A stretch of 64,000 nt of DNA, from the NCBI RefSeq assembly GCF_024979315.1, contig NZ_JANLCK010000004.1, forward strand, positions 62,001-126,000. Reading direction: 5' to 3'. How positions within the stretch are numbered: the first letter of the stretch is position 1; each line of letters opens with the position of its first letter. The position numbers and the translations under genes are program-made. The notes under the pieces were generated by a model that worked only from the letters and a program-made list of their open reading frames with translations, was not told where the DNA came from and ran no database searches. Of this stretch, positions 45,578 through 56,825 are shown one piece after another. The DNA is from Herbiconiux oxytropis. GTDB lineage: Bacteria; Actinomycetota; Actinomycetes; Actinomycetales; Microbacteriaceae.

Positions 45578-46835
45578 CGAGAAGCAGAACCACACCACAG
45601 ACCAGCCAGGTGGCATCCCGACCCCCGAGCGGCCGGAGGTGCCCGTGCGCACCGTCATCTCGACGGTCGACGACTTCCACGACGCGGTCGAGGCGATCGC
45701 GCTCGGCGAGGGCCCTGTGGCCGTCGACGCCGAGAGGGCGAGCGGGTTCCGCTACTCGCAGCGCGCCTACCTCATCCAGCTCTACCGCCGCGGGGCGGGC
45801 AGCTTCCTGTTCGATCCGCCCGCGATCGGGGAGTTCGCTCCCCTGCAGTCGGTCATCGGCGACGAGGAGTGGGTGCTGCACGCGGCGAGCCAGGATCTGC
45901 CGTGCCTCCGCGAGGTCGGTCTCGATCCCGTGCGGGTCTTCGACACCGAGCTGGGAGCGCGCCTGCTCGGCATCCCACGGGTGGGCCTCGGCTCCGTCGT
46001 GGAGGACCTGCTCGGCATCCACCTCGCCAAAGAGCACTCCGCCGCAGACTGGTCGACGCGACCGCTGCCGGCCTCGTGGCTCGAGTACGCGGCCCTCGAC
46101 GTCGAGCTGCTGATCGACCTGCGCGACTCGATGGCGGTGCTGCTCGAGCAGCAGGGCAAGCTCGAGATCGCCGCGCAGGAGTTCGCGGCCGTGGTGGCGA
46201 AGGAGGAGAAAGCACCTCTCGCCGAGCCCTGGCGCCGACTCACCGGGGTGAGTGCCCTGCGGCCCGACAAGCACCTCGCCGCCGCCCGGGAGCTGTGGCT
46301 CGCGCGCGACGAGCTCGCGCGCGCCACCGACACCGCGCCGGGTCGCCTCGTGCCGGACGCCTCGCTCATGGTGGCGGCACGTGCTCTGCCCACCTCCCGC
46401 CGCGAGCTCGCCGGCCTCAAGCAGTTCTCCGGCCGGGCCAGCCGCAGCGAGATCGACCGCTGGTGGGCCGCCATCGAGCGTGCCCTCGCGACCGACGACA
46501 TCCCCGTGCACCGGCGGGCGACCGACACGCTGCCGCCGCCGCGGAGCTGGGCCGATCGCAATCCTGAGGCCGACGTGCGGCTGAAGAACGCCAGGGCCGC
46601 CCTCACAGCGGTCTCGGAGGAGCGCAGCATCCCGCTCGAGAACCTGCTGACCCCGGATTTCCTCCGTCGCCTGGCCTGGAAGGGCGTCGAGCCGCTCGCC
46701 CTCGAGACGGTGCAGGAGGAGCTCGCCGCGCTCGGCGCACGACCCTGGCAGATTGAGCTGAATGCACAGCCGATCCTGCAGGCCTTTGTGGAAGCCCGCC
46801 AAACGGGCGAGACGCCGCCGATCGCCGAGTCGTAG
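45570..46835 (+). CDS. rnd: Ribonuclease D (HRDC domain 3'-5' exonuclease)
   Basis: A DEDD-family 3'-5' exoribonuclease. The 421-residue protein has PVAVDAERASGFRYSQRAYLIQLYRRG (Asp-Ala-Glu catalytic start), WVLHAASQDLPCLREVG, DTELGARLLG, and a C-terminal HRDC domain (WRRLTGVSALRPDKHLAAARELWLARDELARATDTAPGRLVPD). The second exo motif reads EYAALDVELLIDLR. It starts at GTG 45570 overlapping the DUF3000 stop by 8 bases. Confidence 0.92.
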   Translation: MTDEKQNHTTDQPGGIPTPERPEVPVRTVISTVDDFHDAVEAIALGEGPVAVDAERASGFRYSQRAYLIQLYRRGAGSFLFDPPAIGEFAPLQSVIGDEEWVLHAASQDLPCLREVGLDPVRVFDTELGARLLGIPRVGLGSVVEDLLGIHLAKEHSAADWSTRPLPASWLEYAALDVELLIDLRDSMAVLLEQQGKLEIAAQEFAAVVAKEEKAPLAEPWRRLTGVSALRPDKHLAAARELWLARDELARATDTAPGRLVPDASLMVAARALPTSRRELAGLKQFSGRASRSEIDRWWAAIERALATDDIPVHRRATDTLPPPRSWADRNPEADVRLKNARAALTAVSEERSIPLENLLTPDFLRRLAWKGVEPLALETVQEELAALGARPWQIELNAQPILQAFVEARQTGETPPIAES

Positions 46836-46873
46836 AAAGAATCAAACGATTCCTCGCGGTCAGGGGCCTCTTC

Positions 46874-46879
46874 TAGGAT
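46874..46879 (+). promoter_or_regulatory. -10 box for the fadA-fadB operon
   Basis: TAGGAT at 46874-46879 lies ahead of fadA and predicts a leader of about 22 nt; AGGAGG at 46898-46903 is the ribosome binding site. No -35 is clear. Confidence 0.45.
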
Positions 46880-46907
46880 CGAATCCGATCCAATCCCAGG
46901 AGGCATA

Positions 46908-48113
46908 GTGGCCGAAAGATCTGAAGTCGTTTTCGTCGATGGAGTGCGCACCCCGTTCGGGCGCGCGGGCGAGAAGGGCATGTACTGGCAGACCCGAGCG
47001 GACGACCTGGTCGTGAAGGCGATGACCGGACTGCTCGAGCGCAACCCGAACGTGCCGAAGGACCGCATCGACGACGTCGCGATCGCGGCGACCACGCAGA
47101 CCGGTGACCAGGGGCTCACCCTCGGCCGCACAACGGCGCTGCTCGCCGGCCTCCCCCAGTCGGTGCCGGGCTTCGCGATCGACCGCATGTGCGCGGGTGC
47201 CATGACGAGCGTGACGACCCTCGCGGGCGGCATCGCATTCGGCGCCTACGACCTCGTGATCGCGGGAGGTGTCGAGCACATGGGCCGGCACCCGATGGGA
47301 TTCGACGCCGACCCCAATCCCCGGTTCCTCGCGGAGCGGCTCGTCAGCGGAGAGGCGCTCAACATGGGCAACACCGCCGAGCGCATCCACGACCGCTTCC
47401 CGCAGCTCACCAAGGAGCGCTCGGACCGCTATGCGCTGCGCAGCCAGCAGAAGGTCGCGGCGGCCTACGAGGCCGGCAAGATCCAGCCCGACCTCGTGCC
47501 CGTCGCCGTGCGCAGCGCCGCCGGCTGGGGGCTCGCCACGCGCGACGAGGCGCCTCGCCCCGAGACCACGATGGAGGGCCTCGCCGGCCTCCGCACCCCG
47601 TTCCGGCCGCACGGCCGGGTGACCGCGGGCAACTCGTCCGGCCTCAACGACGGCGCGACCGTCTCGCTGCTCGCGAGTGCCGACACCGCCAACGAGCTCG
47701 GTCTCTCGGTCAAGATGAAGCTCGTCTCGTTCGCCTTCGCGGGCGTCGAGCCCGAGATCATGGGCATCGGCCCCGTGCCCTCCACCGAGAAGGCGCTGCG
47801 CAAGGCGGGGCTCTCGATCGACGACATCGGGCTGTTCGAGCTCAATGAGGCGTTCGCCGTGCAGGTGCTCTCGTTCCTCGACCACTTCGGCATCGACGAC
47901 GACGACGCACGCGTGAACGAGTACGGCGGGGCCATCGCCATCGGCCACCCACTGGCCTCGTCGGGCGTGCGTCTCATGATCCAGCTCGCCCGGCAGTTCG
48001 AGGAGCACCCCGAGGTGCGCTACGGCCTCACCGCGATGTGCGTGGGCCTCGGCCAGGGCGGCACCGTCATCTGGGAGAACCCGAACTGGAACAAGAAGGC
48101 GAAGAAGCGATGA
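46908..48113 (+). CDS. fadA: Acetyl-CoA acyltransferase (thiolase)
   Basis: Last step of beta-oxidation: thiolytic cleavage of 3-ketoacyl-CoA. The 401-residue protein has the acylated Cys in FAIDRMCAGAMTSVTTLAGG (about residue 91), the NEAF motif (GLFELNEAFAV), GGAIAIGHPLASSGVRL (His) and the second Cys in LTAMCVGLGQGGTVIWE. Start is GTG 46908 with AGGAGG. It overlaps the multifunctional gene downstream (ATGA), forming a FadA-FadB pair. Confidence 0.95.
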   Translation: MAERSEVVFVDGVRTPFGRAGEKGMYWQTRADDLVVKAMTGLLERNPNVPKDRIDDVAIAATTQTGDQGLTLGRTTALLAGLPQSVPGFAIDRMCAGAMTSVTTLAGGIAFGAYDLVIAGGVEHMGRHPMGFDADPNPRFLAERLVSGEALNMGNTAERIHDRFPQLTKERSDRYALRSQQKVAAAYEAGKIQPDLVPVAVRSAAGWGLATRDEAPRPETTMEGLAGLRTPFRPHGRVTAGNSSGLNDGATVSLLASADTANELGLSVKMKLVSFAFAGVEPEIMGIGPVPSTEKALRKAGLSIDDIGLFELNEAFAVQVLSFLDHFGIDDDDARVNEYGGAIAIGHPLASSGVRLMIQLARQFEEHPEVRYGLTAMCVGLGQGGTVIWENPNWNKKAKKR

Positions 48114-50245
48114 CCGACTACTCCACGATCGATTTCTCGGACCTCGAGGCGCTCTCGGCCGACGAGGTCGTGACCCACTCGTACGTGCGCGACGTGCCGC
48201 TGAAGAGCGGCAAGACCCTCGCGCTCATCACGCTCGACAACGGGCGCGACCACACCCGCCCCTCCACGCTCGGCCCGCTGGGCCTGCTGGAGTACCAGAA
48301 GACCCTCGAGAGCCTCAAGGCGCGTGCCGCGGCCGGCGAGATCCACGCGGTGGCCGTCACGGGCAAGCCGTACATCCTCGCGGCCGGAGCCGACCTCAGC
48401 CGTGTCGGCGACATCCCGAGCCGTGATGCTGCGAAGAAGATGGCGCAGCTCGGCCACTGGGCCTTCGGCACCATGAAGCAGATCGGCGTGCCGAGCTTCG
48501 CGTTCATCAACGGCCTCGCGCTCGGTGGTGGTGTGGAGGTGGCCCTCGCCGCCGACTACCGCACGATCGACTCGTCGGCCGCCGCCGTCGCGCTTCCCGA
48601 GGTCTTCCTCGGCATCATCCCGGGCTGGGGCGGCGCCTACCTGCTGCCGAACCTCATCGGCATCGAGAACGCGCTCAAGGTCGTCATCGAGAACCCTCTG
48701 AAGAACAACCGCACGCTCAAGGCGAAGGATGCGTTCGAGCTCGGCATCGCCGACGCGATCTTCTCCCCCTCGAACTACCTCGAGGACTCGCTGAACTGGG
48801 CAGACGGTGTGCTCTCGGGCGCCGTGAAGGTGAAGCGGTCGAATGAGCCGGGCAAGGTCGAGCGCCTCGTGAAGTGGGACGCCGCGGTGGGCATCGCACG
48901 CAAGATGCTCGAGAGCCGCATCGGCACGGTCGCCAAGTCGCCCTACCGGGCCCTCGACCTGCTGAAGGCCGCGAAGTCGGGCACCGCCGAGGAGGGCTTC
49001 GAGCGCGAGGACGAGGCTCTCGCCGACCTCATCGCGGGAGACCAGTTCCGGGCAAGCATCTACGCTTTCGATCTCGTGCAGAAGCGTGCCAAGCGGCCCG
49101 CCGGGGCGCCCGACAAGGCGCTTGCGAAGCCCGTCACGAAGGTCGGCATCATCGGCGCCGGCCTCATGGCCTCGCAGTTCGCGCTGCTTTTCGTGCGCCG
49201 GCTGCAGGTGCCCGTCGTGATCACCGACCTCGACCAGTCGCGCGTCGACAAGGGCCTCGACTACATCCGCGGCGAGATCGCGACGCTGCTCGGCAAGGGC
49301 CGCATCTCGCAGGACGAGTCGAACCGCCTCAACGCCCTCGTCTCGGGCACCACCGACAAGGCCGATTTCAACGACGCCGACTGGGTGATCGAGGCTGTAT
49401 TCGAGGAGCTCAGGGTGAAGCAGGACGTCTTCGCCGAGATCGAGAAGCACGTCTCCGAGACCGCGGTGCTCGCCACGAACACCTCGTCGCTCTCGGTCGA
49501 GCAGATCGGTGCGAAGCTCGCGCACCCCGAGCGGCTCGTGGGCTTCCACTTCTTCAACCCGGTGGCCGTGATGCCGCTGATCGAGGTCGTGAACACCCCG
49601 GCGACCGATGAGGCGACGCTTTCGACCGCCATGGTCGTGGCCAAGAACCTCAAGAAGAATGCCGTCATCACCCGCGACACCCCCGGGTTCGTGGTCAACC
49701 GCATTCTCGCCAAGGTGCTCGGCGAGGCCATGCACGCGGTCGACACCGGCACGCCGTTCGAGGTCATGAACCGCGCGCTCGATCCGTTCGGCCTGCCGAT
49801 GACGCCGTTCGAGCTGCTCGAGCTCGTGGGGCTCAAGGTGGGGGCGCACGTGCTCGACACCCATCACGCCGCGTTCCCCGAGCGGTTCTTCGAGAGTGCC
49901 AACCTGCACGCGCTCGCGGAGCACGGCAAGATCTTCGACCGCGACGGCAAGGGCAAGATCACCGGCTTCGACAAGAAGGCCGTGAAGATCGTCTCGGGCG
50001 GCACCACCCCCATGACGGAGGAGGAGATCCTCCGCCGCGTGGAGGACGGCCTCGCCGACGAGGTGCACCGCATGCTGGAGGACGACGTCGTTCACGCGGC
50101 GGAAGACATCGACCTCTGCCTCATCCTCGGCGCCGGCTACCCCTTCCAGATGGGCGGCCTCACGCCCTACCTCGACCGCGTGGGAGCTTCCCAGCGAGCC
50201 TTCGGCGGCACCTTCCACACCCCGCCGATCGTGGGAGTCGACTGA
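48110..50245 (+). CDS. fadB: Multifunctional enoyl-CoA hydratase / 3-hydroxyacyl-CoA dehydrogenase
   Basis: FadB/FadJ-type enzyme carrying the hydration and dehydrogenation steps of beta-oxidation. The 711-residue protein has an N-terminal crotonase domain (AVAVTGKPYILAAGADLSRV, INGLALGGGVEVALAADYRT, LPEVFLGIIPGWGGAYLLP), a Rossmann-type dehydrogenase domain (VGIIGAGLMASQFALLF near residue 345, ADWVIEAVFEEL, LATNTSSLSVEQIG, RLVGFHFFNPVAVMPLIEVV) and C-terminal HAD domains. ATG 48110 overlaps the fadA stop. Both activities look intact. Confidence 0.95.
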   Translation: MTDYSTIDFSDLEALSADEVVTHSYVRDVPLKSGKTLALITLDNGRDHTRPSTLGPLGLLEYQKTLESLKARAAAGEIHAVAVTGKPYILAAGADLSRVGDIPSRDAAKKMAQLGHWAFGTMKQIGVPSFAFINGLALGGGVEVALAADYRTIDSSAAAVALPEVFLGIIPGWGGAYLLPNLIGIENALKVVIENPLKNNRTLKAKDAFELGIADAIFSPSNYLEDSLNWADGVLSGAVKVKRSNEPGKVERLVKWDAAVGIARKMLESRIGTVAKSPYRALDLLKAAKSGTAEEGFEREDEALADLIAGDQFRASIYAFDLVQKRAKRPAGAPDKALAKPVTKVGIIGAGLMASQFALLFVRRLQVPVVITDLDQSRVDKGLDYIRGEIATLLGKGRISQDESNRLNALVSGTTDKADFNDADWVIEAVFEELRVKQDVFAEIEKHVSETAVLATNTSSLSVEQIGAKLAHPERLVGFHFFNPVAVMPLIEVVNTPATDEATLSTAMVVAKNLKKNAVITRDTPGFVVNRILAKVLGEAMHAVDTGTPFEVMNRALDPFGLPMTPFELLELVGLKVGAHVLDTHHAAFPERFFESANLHALAEHGKIFDRDGKGKITGFDKKAVKIVSGGTTPMTEEEILRRVEDGLADEVHRMLEDDVVHAAEDIDLCLILGAGYPFQMGGLTPYLDRVGASQRAFGGTFHTPPIVGVD

Positions 50246-50264
50246 CGTTCGCGCTCTCTCGGAC

Positions 50265-50306
50265 CGAGTGGCCGCCGCAGCTTCTCCGAGTGCGGCGGCC
50301 ATCTCG
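50265..50306. terminator. Bidirectional hairpin terminator after fadB
   Basis: TGGCCGCCGCA (50269-50279) pairs perfectly with TGCGGCGGCCA (50291-50301), and an outer CGAG/CTCG extends the stem with one bulged base. It lies between the fadB stop and the end of the converging membrane gene, and is followed by CCCTTTT on the plus strand. Confidence 0.75.
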
Positions 50307-50330
50307 TTCTCACCCTTTTCGCAGGGGGGT

Positions 50331-51209
50331 CTAGAGGATGTCGGCGATTGCTAGGCCGGGCTCCAACGCCGAGAGGGCGCTGACTGCCGAGATGGTCACG
50401 GCGGCCACGGCCAGCAGAGCAAGGAACACTCCGACGGCAGCGAGCATCCTGCGTGTCCGTGCAGAGGAGCCTCCGCTCAGGGACCGCCGCCTCCAGCACG
50501 TCACGCTCCCCGCACACGTGACCCCGGCCACGGCAAACGCACCCACTGCCAACGCTCCGTGGTACCGGGTAATCTCAGCTAGCAGCACCGTCAGGACCGG
50601 CGACTCTCCTGATGGGTTTGTGGGGTCGAGAGCGGCCGCGACGATCGAATCGATGGTGGGTGCGATCGTCGTCTCGGCGCCGCTCCCGGGCAGCACCTGA
50701 AGAAGCGACACCAGCGGTGCGGCTGCGGACTGGACGTTTGCGAGGAGCACAACGACCACGAGGGACCCGACGATCATCGCCCCCGTTGCTGCGACGAGGA
50801 GGCCTGCAGCACCCTTCCGGGCTCGCAGGTACCGCTGCCAGAGAGCAATCGACATCATTGCGATGACCGTGATCAGCAGCGCGGTGATCACCACCTTGAT
50901 GAGATGCCACTGGAACCAGTAGCTCATGAGCTCGCTCAGCAAGGCGGGAAAGCCCTTCTCGCCAGCACGCCAGTATTCATCCAAAGCCGTCGCGACGGAG
51001 TTCTCCAGTGCGGCGGGCTCGGTGTACGCGCCGTAGCTACCGCGCAGAAGCGCAACCGGTGCGATGACGAATCCGGTCACGAGTGCGACCGTCGCCGCGA
51101 GCAGTCCGATGATGGCGGGCCAAGAACGGAGTCGGCCAGGATCGCTGCGTTCTGTTCTCGTGTTCTCACCTGGATTGATTTCACTATTCATGCCGTCATT
51201 ATGGAACAT
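50331..51209 (-). CDS. Hypothetical four-helix membrane protein
   Basis: A 292-residue protein with about four membrane helices (near residues 32-52, 105-127, 140-160 and 255-285) and a large extracytoplasmic loop (LRGSYGAYTEPAALENSVATALDEYWRAGEKGFPALLSELMSYW). I recognise no family. GAGGG upstream supports ATG 51209; an internal ATG at 51191 lacks one. Codon third positions are less GC-rich than in its neighbours, and it sits between two conserved units, so it may have arrived by transfer. Function unknown. Confidence 0.6.
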   Translation of the reverse strand: MFHNDGMNSEINPGENTRTERSDPGRLRSWPAIIGLLAATVALVTGFVIAPVALLRGSYGAYTEPAALENSVATALDEYWRAGEKGFPALLSELMSYWFQWHLIKVVITALLITVIAMMSIALWQRYLRARKGAAGLLVAATGAMIVGSLVVVVLLANVQSAAAPLVSLLQVLPGSGAETTIAPTIDSIVAAALDPTNPSGESPVLTVLLAEITRYHGALAVGAFAVAGVTCAGSVTCWRRRSLSGGSSARTRRMLAAVGVFLALLAVAAVTISAVSALSALEPGLAIADIL

Positions 51210-51281
51210 GATGAACCCTCATGTCGTGGTACGGCGGGACCATAGTGGTCTGCCGAGACGGCTGGTGTCGGTGGGCATTCG

Positions 51282-51287
51282 TATGCT
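51282..51287 (+). promoter_or_regulatory. -10 box for leaderless DHFR-like gene
   Basis: TATGCT at 51282-51287 is followed by 6 bases and then ATG 51294, consistent with a leaderless transcript. Confidence 0.5.
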
Positions 51288-51293
51288 TCGGGC

Positions 51294-51833
51294 ATGACGA
51301 CGACGACGCAGTACTACGTGGCCTCGAGTGTGGATGGGTTCATCGCGGATCGGGAGGGGAAGCTCGACTGGCTGATGCAGTTCGGGTTCGAGGAGTTCAC
51401 GGCGGGATACGAGGCGTTCCTCGCCGAGGTGGCCGTGGTGGTGATGGGGGCGGAGACGTACGAGTTCGTGCGTGCGGAGGGGCACGCCTGGGCCTACCCC
51501 GAGCAGACCGCGTGGGTGCTCACGCGACGTGACCTTCCGCGGATGGAAGGCGGCCACATCCGCTTCGCCCAGGGGGATGTCCGCGACCTGCACGCCGAGT
51601 GGGTGGAGGCGGCGGCCGGCCGCAACATCTGGATCGTGGGCGGCGGCCAGGTCGCGGCTCAGGTGGCCGACGCCGGGCTGCTCGACGAGATCGTGCTCAC
51701 CACGATGCCGGTCGTGCTGGGCGCGGGCACTCCCCTCCTGCCCGTCGGCACCGCCACCGGAGCGCTCGAGGTGAGCGGCACCGAGGTGCTGCCGAGCGGG
51801 GCGATCGCCTCGCGCTACCGCATCACCCGCTGA
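51294..51833 (+). CDS. Dihydrofolate reductase family protein (RibD C-terminal-like)
   Basis: A 179-residue protein of the RibD C-terminal/DHFR-like family: [85 protein letters not shown]. It should bind NADPH, but the substrate is not known for most of these stand-alone proteins. The ATG lies 6 bases after a -10 TATGCT with no ribosome binding site. It converges on dxs with a 19-bp tail overlap. Confidence 0.82.
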   Translation: MTTTTQYYVASSVDGFIADREGKLDWLMQFGFEEFTAGYEAFLAEVAVVVMGAETYEFVRAEGHAWAYPEQTAWVLTRRDLPRMEGGHIRFAQGDVRDLHAEWVEAAAGRNIWIVGGGQVAAQVADAGLLDEIVLTTMPVVLGAGTPLLPVGTATGALEVSGTEVLPSGAIASRYRITR

Positions 51834-53785
51834 AACGGGCCGGTGTCGGCGTCGGAGGCCTTGGGGGCGTCCGGATCTTCGCTGATGGGCCGGGCGATCG
51901 GGATCTTGTCACCGCGCACCTGCGCGATCACGTCCTCGGCGATCTGGGCAGGCGTGAGCCCGACCTTCCGCAGGATCTCGTCGCGGCTCGCGTGGTCGAT
52001 GAACTCGTCGGGCAGGCCGAGCTCGGTCACCGCCGTGTCGACCCCCGCATCGCGGAGATCCTGCCGCACGCGCGTGCCGATGCCCGCCACGCGCACACCG
52101 TCCTCGATCGTGATGACGAGCCGGTGCGCATCCGCGAGCTCGATCACCGAGAAGGGCACGGGCACGACCCATCGGGGGTCGACGACGGTCGTGCCGATCC
52201 CCTCGGCTGAGAGCAGGTCGGCGACCTCCAGGGCGATGCCCGCCATGGTGCCCACGGCCACGATGAGCACGTCGCCGCGCTCGTCCTCGCGCAGCACGTC
52301 GACGCCGTCGCCCGTGCGCCGCACCGCCGGCAGCTCGGGGCCGACTGTGCCCTTGGGGAACCGGATGACGGTGGGTGCGTCGGTGACCCGCACGGCTTCG
52401 GCGAGCTCCTCGCGCAGGCGCTCAGCGTCACGCGGGGCGGCGAGGCGAATGCGGGGCACGATCTGCAGCAGCGCGAGATCCCACATGCCGTGGTGGCTCG
52501 GCCCGTCGGGCCCGGTGATGCCCGCGCGGTCGAGCACGAAGGTGACACCGGCCTGGTGGAGCCCCACATCCATGAGCACCTGGTCGAAGGCGCGGTTCAC
52601 GAAGGTGGCGTAGAGCGCGACCACGGGGTGGAGTCCGCCGAAGGCGAGCCCGGCGGCACTCGTGACGGCGTGCTGTTCGGCGATGCCGACGTCGAAGACG
52701 CGCTGCGGGAACCGCTCTGCGAACTTGTGCAGGCCCGTGGGCCGGAGCATCGCGGCGGTGATGCCCACGATCGTGTGGTCGTTCTCGGCCTGCACCACGA
52801 TCTCGTCGGCGAAGACGCTCGTCCACGACGGCGCACCGGAGGGCGCCGAGAGCGGCTCCCCGGTCTCGGGGTCGATCTGGCCGACGGCGTGGAACTGGTC
52901 GGCGACGTCGGTGAGAGCGGGCTGGTATCCACGCCCCTTCTCGGTGATCGCGTGCACGATCACGGGAGCCGCGTACTCCTTGGCCTGCCGGAGGGCCTCC
53001 TGCATGGCCACGAGATCGTGCCCGTCGACCGGACCGAGGTACTTGATGTCGAGGTTCGCGTAGAGCGCGGAGTTGTTGGTGACCCGGCTCAGGAAGCCGT
53101 GCAGTCCGCCGCGTGCTCCGCGATACAGCGCGCGAGCCGGAGCGCCGAGGCGATCGAACAGCTTGCGGCTGGACTGATGCAGGTCGTGGTAGCCCTTCTT
53201 CGTGCGCACGCCGTTGAGATAGCGGGCCATGCCGCCGATCGTGGGCGCGTAGGAGCGGCCGTTGTCGTTGACGACGATCACGAGGTTTCGCGAGTTGTCG
53301 TCGCTGATGTTGTTGAGGGCCTCCCACGTCATGCCGCCCGTGAGAGCACCGTCGCCCACGACGGCCACGACGTGCCGATCGGTCTGGCCCGTCATCTCGA
53401 AGGCGCGGGAGATGCCGTCGGCCCACGAGAGCGAGCTCGACGCGTGTGAGGACTCGACGACGTCGTGCGGGCTCTCCGAGCGCTGCGGATACCCGGCGAG
53501 ACCACCCGCCTGCCGGAGCAGGGAGAAGTCCTGACGCCCCGTCAGGAGCTTGTGCACGTACGACTGGTGGCCGGTGTCGAAGACGATCGCATCCCGAGGC
53601 GAGTCGAACACCCGATGGATGGCGATCGTGGTCTCGACCACACCGAGGTTCGGGCCGAGGTGACCGCCGGTCTTCGAGACCTCCGCCACCAGGAACGCAC
53701 GGATCTCGGCCGCGAGGACCTCGAGCTCCTCCGGGGAGAGAGCGTCGAGGTCCCGCGGTCCGCCGATCCTCTTGAGCAGGCTCAT
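51815..53785 (-). CDS. dxs: 1-Deoxy-D-xylulose-5-phosphate synthase
   Basis: First enzyme of the MEP isoprenoid pathway, thiamine-diphosphate dependent. The 656-residue protein has [45 protein letters not shown], the TPP motif [19 protein letters not shown], and the transketolase C-terminal features [20 protein letters not shown] and [22 protein letters not shown] used ATG 53785, whose product begins [16 protein letters not shown], with AAGGTGG upstream. It lies 64 bases after acnA. Confidence 0.96.
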   Translation of the reverse strand: MSLLKRIGGPRDLDALSPEELEVLAAEIRAFLVAEVSKTGGHLGPNLGVVETTIAIHRVFDSPRDAIVFDTGHQSYVHKLLTGRQDFSLLRQAGGLAGYPQRSESPHDVVESSHASSSLSWADGISRAFEMTGQTDRHVVAVVGDGALTGGMTWEALNNISDDNSRNLVIVVNDNGRSYAPTIGGMARYLNGVRTKKGYHDLHQSSRKLFDRLGAPARALYRGARGGLHGFLSRVTNNSALYANLDIKYLGPVDGHDLVAMQEALRQAKEYAAPVIVHAITEKGRGYQPALTDVADQFHAVGQIDPETGEPLSAPSGAPSWTSVFADEIVVQAENDHTIVGITAAMLRPTGLHKFAERFPQRVFDVGIAEQHAVTSAAGLAFGGLHPVVALYATFVNRAFDQVLMDVGLHQAGVTFVLDRAGITGPDGPSHHGMWDLALLQIVPRIRLAAPRDAERLREELAEAVRVTDAPTVIRFPKGTVGPELPAVRRTGDGVDVLREDERGDVLIVAVGTMAGIALEVADLLSAEGIGTTVVDPRWVVPVPFSVIELADAHRLVITIEDGVRVAGIGTRVRQDLRDAGVDTAVTELGLPDEFIDHASRDEILRKVGLTPAQIAEDVIAQVRGDKIPIARPISEDPDAPKASDADTGPFQRVMR

Positions 53786-53848
53786 ACTGTCCACCTTCCC
53801 ATGACGGCGTGATCTTGAAGTCTACGCCGCCAGGGAATCAGGCAACGA

Positions 53849-56686
<2,838 letters not shown>

Positions 56687-56792
56687 GTCGACCTCACCTT
56701 CGCTGACTCACGACAATCTTGGTTCGCGAGAGGGGTGAATGGCTAGCAAGGGCAACCTAAGGCCGCTCTGCCCTGCCGTTCACGCCCGATTG

Positions 56793-56816
56793 ATTTATCT
56801 TGACGTCAAGATAAAT
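56793..56816. promoter_or_regulatory. 24-bp perfect palindrome upstream of acnA (candidate MarR-type operator)
   Basis: The half-site ATTTATCTTGAC (56793-56804) is followed immediately by its exact reverse complement (56805-56816). It is unusually AT-rich for this genome and sits between ctpE (3' end 56826) and acnA. Perfect palindromes of this size suit a dimeric MarR- or TetR-type repressor; MarR-family TamR controls aconitase in Streptomyces, but identity with its motif is not established here. Confidence 0.6.
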
Positions 56817-56825
56817 ATAGCACCA

